In this document: positions 7,431 through 11,570 of the stretch, piece after piece
Numbering within the stretch: the first letter of the stretch is position 1
How the letters are laid out: every line of letters begins with the position of its first letter
From: Oscillospiraceae bacterium
GTDB taxonomy: Bacteria > Bacillota > Clostridia > Oscillospirales > Ruminococcaceae
DNA length: 11,570 bases
Direction: 5' to 3'
Assembly (NCBI GenBank): GCA_020024185.1
Contig: JAHHUD010000051.1
Span: 1-11,570 of the forward strand
Program-made: the position numbers and the translations under genes
Notes under the pieces: model-generated
What the model was told of the DNA's origin: nothing
Seen by the model: the letters and a program-made list of their open reading frames with translations, nothing else
The model's database searches: none

Positions 7431-7643
7431 CTAAAAAATTGGCGCAGTAACTACTTCTTTATAGAGCGATACGAATTTAATTCTTATTACTGCCTTATGC
7501 TCAAATTTAAATCTTTCTTTCAGTGCAAATGGCATAAAACCAAAACACAGATATTTGTCAGATTCTAAAAGTAAACTATACTATTTATCTGACGCAGATT
7601 AAGACACAAAAAACTTTTCTACAAAGAGTTTTATATCCAACAT
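7431..7643 (-). pseudogene. possible degenerate frame between ATP-grasp gene and GT2 gene
   Basis: Two nucleotides after the stop of the ATP-grasp gene, an ATG opens a minus-strand frame reading MLDIKLFVEKFFVS, then TAA, five codons, TAG, and 49 further open codons ending in TAG at 7431-7433. The last section contains FGFMPFALKERFKFEHKAV. The whole gap is thus one frame broken by two stops, which is what a decayed small gene would look like. I recognise no family, and the AT-rich composition makes chance a fair alternative. The remainder of the gap (7404-7430) shows nothing but the approach to the GT2 ribosome binding site. Confidence 0.2.
7608..7632 (-). terminator. weak terminator-like hairpin after the ATP-grasp gene
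   Basis: On the transcribed strand AAAACT and AGTTTT (plus 7627-7632 and 7610-7615) can pair around an 11-nt loop, and the stem runs into a six-T tract. The stem is almost all A-T, so termination would be inefficient at best. It lies about 14 nt downstream of the ATP-grasp stop codon. Partial read-through to the GT2 gene is likely, since no better promoter is seen in the gap. Confidence 0.25.
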
Positions 7644-7645
7644 CT

Positions 7646-8590
7646 TCAGTTCTTTTGGCTGCTATCTATCTTTTTGCTTGGCAAATGAATAAGATTTCCA
7701 AAAATCTCATCATATTCTTGAGGAACAAACTCAGAAAAACCAGAATTGTGAAAAAAAGTCAACTCTCCAAAATAGATTTTTCCACAAACCAAATAAAAAT
7801 CTACTCTCAGCTGAGGAACACCTGCTGAAAGCTTTTCTGCTAGCATCTTAATGGTTTCCATCTCTTTAGGGCACACAAGTTCTTCCTTAGAATTCGGATT
7901 TAACGACATTACAGGAATACGATTAAAATTCTCATCAAGAAAATCATTTGTTCTTGCTCCGGTTCCATCATTATGTGCCTCGCCTTTGCACACTAAGATT
8001 ACTTTTACTTTTCCATCAAAGCAGAATAATTTGTACTCTGCACAATCATCTTGATTTAAATTAATATATTTTTCTGCTATGATACGAGGTTTGACATCTT
8101 TATATGGCCACTCACGCCCTACCCAATAATAGTTTCTTTTTAAGCTTCTGTTTAATTTTTTCTTGGCATGGTTTATATTTAATGTTGCCTTATTCTTACA
8201 AACTACTAGTCCACCGGAATCGTGAGTGCATTTCAAAACAAACTGGTCCGGTAAAGTATTAAAATCAATCTGGTCAAAGCAATCCCATACACCGAGATTT
8301 TGTATAATATATTCTTCTCCAATGCGCTCAGCTACATATTTTTTTGCTTCATATTTGTCCACCATCTTTGTATATTCAGGATTTCTGTTATACAATTTAA
8401 GCCATTGGAGTTTCTCATTAAATGTTTTTGGATTTTCTAAATCCAGCTTTTTTCCAAAGCAGTGTTTATACCAAAACTGTACGCACTGAGTGTCACTCAT
8501 CAATTTTAATAATGTTGGATATCGATGATTAACCCTTCCCAGTAACTTTTTGGGATTACGAATAATCTGTTTGATTGCATTAGTGTTCAT
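7646..8590 (-). CDS. TupA-family ATP-grasp protein, copy 1
   Basis: The 314-residue protein matches the TupA-like ATP-grasp family, named after a Bacillus teichuronopeptide-synthesis protein. Motifs in order are NPKTFNEKLQWLK (about 53-65), YTKMVDKYEAKKYV (about 73-86), FVLKCTHDSGG (about 117-127), KPRIIAEKY (about 167-175), RVDFY (about 262-266) and GELTFFHNSG (about 275-284). The last two supply the Asp, Glu and Asn expected to bind Mg-ATP. ATP-grasp enzymes activate a carboxylate as an acyl phosphate and join it to a nucleophile, usually an amine. Here the likely job is attaching an amino acid or peptide-like group to a uronic acid or amino sugar of the glycan, although many relatives are loosely annotated as glycosyltransferases. 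It overlaps the upstream GT4 gene by 11 nt and has GGGGGAAA before its ATG. Copy 2 at 10079-10960 is about two-thirds identical. Confidence 0.88.
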   Translation of the reverse strand: MNTNAIKQIIRNPKKLLGRVNHRYPTLLKLMSDTQCVQFWYKHCFGKKLDLENPKTFNEKLQWLKLYNRNPEYTKMVDKYEAKKYVAERIGEEYIIQNLGVWDCFDQIDFNTLPDQFVLKCTHDSGGLVVCKNKATLNINHAKKKLNRSLKRNYYWVGREWPYKDVKPRIIAEKYINLNQDDCAEYKLFCFDGKVKVILVCKGEAHNDGTGARTNDFLDENFNRIPVMSLNPNSKEELVCPKEMETIKMLAEKLSAGVPQLRVDFYLVCGKIYFGELTFFHNSGFSEFVPQEYDEIFGNLIHLPSKKIDSSQKN

Positions 8591-9719
8591 TTATTTTCCC
8601 CCTGTTCTCAACGCAGTTATTTAAGAGCAATTCATATACCAATTCCAAATCTTGTGCATTCTGTCTAATATCAAATCCCTGACCTTTCATTTTTATATGT
8701 GCATCATCAGATTTTTCTGCACGTGTGGTAATATCCATTGAACACATTTTATCAGCCCAAACTTCAGGTAAGACATCTACAGGCAAAAATTCCACTAAAT
8801 CTGTAAGTTTGCATTCCTTGGTCACATTGTCGGACACCAGAGATGGTAATCCGGCAGCCTGCCATTCAAGCACAACATTAGGAAGACCTTCCCATTTCGA
8901 TGGCAAAAGCATAATATCCATTGCCTGCAGCATTTCATGAACGTTTGATACACGCCCGGTAAAAACGACAGAATCACTTACGCTAAGTTGTAAGGCTAAT
9001 TGTTCTAATTCTGCTCTTTTTGAACCGGCACCCATAATAAACAAGATGCTATCCGGATTTTTACTTTTGTATTCTTTAAAGATGTGAATTAAATATTCGG
9101 GGTTTTTTTGCTCAATTAGGTTGCCCACAAATCCAACGGCTACTTTATTTTCACAGGAATACTCCTTGCGAATACGGTCTCGTGTCTGCTGAGAGAAGGA
9201 GAATTTTTCTAAATCTTTTCCATTATGTATGATTGTAAAATGTTTTTTTCCGAAAAGCCATTTCCCAGCATCTTCTCCACAAGCAAAAGCTGCATTGTAT
9301 GATATGTTGAATAATGGGCGCAACATTTTATTTGCCAATGCGTGATTACAGGTTGTATTTCTGCTATGTGCTATTCTAACGGGTACTCCTGCTAATTTCG
9401 CAACCCACAAATCTGCTGCCATAATTGAACTACTGCCATGCACATGAATAACATCATAACCATTTGTTTTTATTTCCTGATAAAGTGCCTTGAGATATTT
9501 GATAAAGCCCTTTTTACCATTCTTTTTTCTTGCAGGCAACCAGACAACATCACAACCGACCTGTTCAAAGGCTTCTACCATAGTTTTATCTGAGTCACCT
9601 TCGTTTGCAACCATTGTATATTGCACTTTTTCTTTATTTACAAAACGAGCATATTCTAATTGCGTTGTTGAAATTCCTTCACGCAAAAGCCCACTTGTTA
9701 CCACATTTAAAACCTTCAT
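8580..9719 (-). CDS. GT4 family glycosyltransferase (EpsF-like)
   Basis: The 379-residue protein is a GT-B retaining glycosyltransferase of the type common in exopolysaccharide operons (EpsF-like). It begins MKVLNVVTSGLLREGIS. Its acceptor-domain motif is DVIHVHGSSS at about 89-98, followed by RIAHSRNTT near 115-123. The donor domain has GFVGNLIEQKNPEYLI at about 196-211 and EGLPNVVLEWQ, containing the EX7E pair (about Glu 277 and Glu 285). I chose the ATG at 9719 over in-frame upstream codons because GGGAG (plus 9727-9731) lies 7 nt before it and family N-termini begin here; the upstream extension to 9818 is low-complexity and unlike the family. Its 3' end overlaps the next ATP-grasp gene by 11 nt, so the two are translationally linked. 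It sits between the two ATP-grasp genes. Confidence 0.92.
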   Translation of the reverse strand: MKVLNVVTSGLLREGISTTQLEYARFVNKEKVQYTMVANEGDSDKTMVEAFEQVGCDVVWLPARKKNGKKGFIKYLKALYQEIKTNGYDVIHVHGSSSIMAADLWVAKLAGVPVRIAHSRNTTCNHALANKMLRPLFNISYNAAFACGEDAGKWLFGKKHFTIIHNGKDLEKFSFSQQTRDRIRKEYSCENKVAVGFVGNLIEQKNPEYLIHIFKEYKSKNPDSILFIMGAGSKRAELEQLALQLSVSDSVVFTGRVSNVHEMLQAMDIMLLPSKWEGLPNVVLEWQAAGLPSLVSDNVTKECKLTDLVEFLPVDVLPEVWADKMCSMDITTRAEKSDDAHIKMKGQGFDIRQNAQDLELVYELLLNNCVENRGKINEH

Positions 9720-9935
9720 TGGTATTCTCCCTCTTATATTTACCCTTTTCAGCAGATTGCAGTAATTAATAATTATCTTTTTTTTGCAATACACTATCGA
9801 ATATATACTATTTTTCAAACTTTACGAGCCAAAAGGTGTCCTTATGTTTTTTTACTTAATAGCGCAAACAATACACTACCTTAAAATCAATGACTATGTA
9901 GATATAAAAAAACAATAGGAACAAAAGCTCAAAAA
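9720..9935. other. non-coding part of the 359-nt gap upstream of the GT4 gene
   Basis: This stretch between the GT4 start and the possible small ORF is strongly AT-rich. It holds the GT4 ribosome binding site (9726-9734), a homopolymeric T tract near 9780, and a 6-bp inverted repeat ATTGCA/TGCAAT around that tract. A 32-codon hydrophobic GTG-initiated frame on the minus strand (9856-9954), with LLFLLFFYIYIVI, overlaps the small ORF in another frame. I see no convincing promoter or terminator. Confidence 0.4.
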
Positions 9936-10082
9936 CTAAAAATGTATTCTCCACCTAATTTTAGAATAGGTTAATCTCACCAAGAAGATAATTGCACCAA
10001 AAGTGGTAACTAAAACGTCTCCACTATTCAGCATCTTGTTAAAATTTTTTATTTCATGACTATACATCACACAACAACTCAT
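9936..10082 (-). CDS. possible 48-residue membrane peptide overlapping the ATP-grasp stop
   Basis: An ATG at 10080-10082 overlaps the TGA of ATP-grasp copy 2 in the ATGA arrangement typical of translationally coupled genes. The frame runs 48 codons to TAG at 9936-9938. The peptide has a short polar N-terminal part and one hydrophobic segment, DVLVTTFGAIIFLVRL at about 22-37, then a basic tail (KIRWRIHF). That would suit a single-span membrane peptide with its tail in the cytoplasm. No separate ribosome binding site is visible, so translation would depend on termination-reinitiation. It could equally be the first part of a decayed membrane protein, since a very hydrophobic frame continues in another register (9856-9954). 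I recognise no family. Confidence 0.25.
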   Translation of the reverse strand: MSCCVMYSHEIKNFNKMLNSGDVLVTTFGAIIFLVRLTYSKIRWRIHF

Positions 10083-10960
10083 TGTTTATCCGGCAAAGTA
10101 AAAAGATTACCAAAGATACTATCATATTCATCAGGCTCAAAACGACTTATCCCAGAATTGTGGAAGAAAGTTAATTCTCCAAAATAGATTTTACCGTTCA
10201 TCAGGTAAAAATCCACACGTAAAATCGGAATATTCACAGACAATTTTTCAGCCAATCTCTTCATCTCAGGCATCTCATTAGGGCAAACCACTTCACCTTT
10301 AGAATTTGGGTTAAGGCTAACCACCGGTAAACGATTAAAGTTTGCATCAAAATAGTCGTTGGTTCTGCTACCAGGTGTATAAGAATGAGCCACACCTTTA
10401 CAAAGAAGAATAATCTTTGTTTCACCATTAGAGCAGAAAATCTTGTATTCTTCTCCATTTTGGCCTTCCAAATCCATATATTCTTCTGCTATAATACGTG
10501 GTTTAACATTCTTATAAGGATATTCACGTCCGATATAAAAGAAGTTTGTATTCATACAACGGTTGATTTTTTCTCTGGCTTGTTCTATATCCAGCTTGCT
10601 CTTATCTTTACAGATTACAAGACCACCACTGTCGTGTGTACATTTTAAAACAAATTGATTTGGAAGCTTGCCAAAATCAATATCTTCAAATTTTTCCCAA
10701 ACACCCAGTGTTGGAATAATATATTCCTCACCGATTATGTTTGCCACATATTTCTTCGCTTCATATTTGTCAACCATCTTTGTATATTCAGGATTACGAT
10801 GATTAAATTTAAGCCACTGAAGTTTCTCATTAAAAGTTTTTGGATTGTTAAAATTTATAAACTTTTTAAATTTCGCAAAGTAATACATTTGTATATATGG
10901 TTTATCTGGGATAAATCGCAACATATACTGCACTTTTTTAATAAATTCTTTCTTATTCAA
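10079..10960 (-). CDS. TupA-family ATP-grasp protein, copy 2 (TTG start)
   Basis: This 293-residue protein is a paralogue of the product of 7646-8590, with the same ordered motifs: NPKTFNEKLQWLK (about 39-51), FVLKCTHDSGG (about 103-113), KPRIIAEEY (about 153-161), RVDFY (about 248-252) and GELTFFHNSG (about 261-270). By eye 172 of 258 gap-free aligned residues are identical. All presumptive ATP and Mg ligands are kept, so both copies look active; they differ most at the N-terminus and in the segment just before KPRIIAE, which may tune acceptor choice. The start is a TTG at 10958-10960 with GAGAGG 9 nt upstream; the first ATG would remove 12 residues and has no comparable site. It follows the Alg13-like gene by 152 nt. 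The expected role is ATP-dependent amide ligation on the glycan, by family inference. Confidence 0.87.
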   Translation of the reverse strand: MNKKEFIKKVQYMLRFIPDKPYIQMYYFAKFKKFINFNNPKTFNEKLQWLKFNHRNPEYTKMVDKYEAKKYVANIIGEEYIIPTLGVWEKFEDIDFGKLPNQFVLKCTHDSGGLVICKDKSKLDIEQAREKINRCMNTNFFYIGREYPYKNVKPRIIAEEYMDLEGQNGEEYKIFCSNGETKIILLCKGVAHSYTPGSRTNDYFDANFNRLPVVSLNPNSKGEVVCPNEMPEMKRLAEKLSVNIPILRVDFYLMNGKIYFGELTFFHNSGISRFEPDEYDSIFGNLFTLPDKQ

Positions 10961-10969
10961 CTTTGTTTA

Positions 10970-10975
10970 CCTCTC
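10970..10975 (-). promoter_or_regulatory. ribosome binding site supporting a TTG start
   Basis: GAGAGG on the minus strand lies 9 nt before the TTG that opens ATP-grasp copy 2. It decides the start, because no in-frame ATG upstream exists before the reading frame closes and the first internal ATG lacks such a site. TTG initiation may lower expression of this copy relative to the ATG-started one. Confidence 0.6.
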
Positions 10976-11112
10976 GATTATTATTAAGTTAAAAAACAAG
11001 ATTATATTTACATATATTAACTCATTATTAGTTTAGGATTTTGACATTTGATTTAAAGCAATTACTTGTATCATTTGCAATGTGGTGTTTTTATTACTTG
11101 TTGATATCTCTA

Positions 11113-11570
11113 TCACCAATTATCTTGCACAAACTTATCAATCAAATTCACTATCGACATGGGATTTTTATTCTCCCAGGCTCTCAGTCCATCTGTTCCA
11201 TCATAGACTTTTCGCAAGCATTCTCCTAAATCATTTAGCTCTAGATCTGCCATCAGGACATAGCCATTATCACGAAATGCCTCGTTATTCTGTATTTGAT
11301 GGTCGTTAATATGCTCCCCGTACTTCTCAAGTCGTGTTACTGCAATAACCTTTTTTCCGGCGTTCAAGGCTTTCATGATAGAGCCAGAAGCACCATGCGA
11401 TATTACAATATCTGCCATTTGTACATTCTTAATAAATTCTTCCTGAGAGATAAAATCTTTGTATCTGTAATACTTTGGCTTATAGGTAGATGTACCTATT
11501 TGAGCAAACATATCTTCACTCAGTGTTCCATCTTCGTAGAGTGCATCTAGCTTTTCAAATAAACGATCAA
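11113..11570 (-). CDS. Alg13/EpsE-like glycosyltransferase subunit (GT28 C-terminal domain), 5' end cut off by window edge
   Basis: The frame is open to the right edge and encodes at least 152 residues; only the first dozen or so appear missing, since the family usually has about 160-165. Reading from the edge, DRLFEKLDALYEDG is followed by FAQIGTSTYKPKYYRYKDFI, then ADIVISHGASGSIM and GEHINDHQIQNNE. These are the conserved blocks of the catalytic, donor-binding subunit of split glycosyltransferases such as PssE/Cps14G and eukaryotic Alg13, with the HGxxGSI loop contacting the donor nucleotide. An internal Met at 11509-11511 is not the start, because conserved family sequence continues upstream of it. 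Such subunits work with a membrane-anchored Alg14/PssD-like partner, normally encoded directly upstream, which here would be just beyond the window. The gene ends in tandem stops, TGA-TAG. Confidence 0.9.
   Translation of the reverse strand, partial: DRLFEKLDALYEDGTLSEDMFAQIGTSTYKPKYYRYKDFISQEEFIKNVQMADIVISHGASGSIMKALNAGKKVIAVTRLEKYGEHINDHQIQNNEAFRDNGYVLMADLELNDLGECLRKVYDGTDGLRAWENKNPMSIVNLIDKFVQDNW

Noticed and set aside
6484..7592. Shared 12-mer TATTTATCTGAC at the GT2 3' end and in the gap before it
   Set aside because: Two isolated matches of a short AT-rich word with no extension on either side; probably chance rather than an attachment site.
9720..9818. N-terminal extension of the GT4 glycosyltransferase (33 extra residues)
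   Set aside because: A good ribosome binding site precedes the internal ATG at 9719, and the family starts with the MKVLNVVTSG-type strand, so the extension is upstream untranslated DNA.
10655..10987. 110-codon plus-strand frame opposite the 5' part of ATP-grasp copy 2
   Set aside because: It is antisense to a conserved protein whose motifs are intact, and it has no independent support.
11041..11080. TTGACA on the plus strand in the gap after the Alg13-like gene
   Set aside because: No matching -10 box at a suitable distance, and no plus-strand gene follows.

Overview
The window is a stretch of a surface-polysaccharide (capsule, exopolysaccharide or wall glycan) biosynthesis locus. The DNA is AT-rich. 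Every credible gene lies on the minus strand, and most have clear GGAGG-type ribosome binding sites. This points to a low-GC Gram-positive (Bacillota), plausibly a gut Clostridia/Lachnospiraceae-type organism; the placement is inference from composition, Shine-Dalgarno strength and gene families, not from a marker gene.

Transcription runs right to left. At the right edge is the C-terminal part of an Alg13/EpsE-type glycosyltransferase subunit, cut by the window end. Next come an ATP-grasp protein of the TupA family with a TTG start (10079-10960), a GT4 glycosyltransferase (8580-9719), a second TupA-family ATP-grasp protein about two-thirds identical to the first (7646-8590), a GT2 glycosyltransferase with a DDD motif (6484-7389), another GT4 enzyme (5270-6424), a GT-A enzyme with an IDDD motif (4381-5250), a Wzy-like polymerase (3183-4379), a Wzx-like flippase (1541-2989) and an acyltransferase-3 family O-acetylase (240-1277).

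Together these form a Wzx/Wzy-dependent pathway. The glycosyltransferases build a repeat unit on a lipid carrier, the acetylase and the two ATP-grasp ligases probably decorate it, Wzx flips it and Wzy polymerises it. The initiating phosphoglycosyltransferase, chain-length regulators and nucleotide-sugar genes are not in the window.

The least ordinary feature is what lies between the genes. The wzy-wzx gap holds a recognisable 41-codon C-terminal remnant of UDP-galactopyranose mutase (glf), in frame with wzy just after its stop. Other long gaps (1390-1536, 7431-7643, 9856-10082, 1-222) hold short open or stop-interrupted frames that may be remnants of further lost genes or small genes. This suggests a locus built by repeated modular exchange. 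I see no rRNA, tRNA, CRISPR array or complete insertion sequence, and only weak promoter and terminator candidates.
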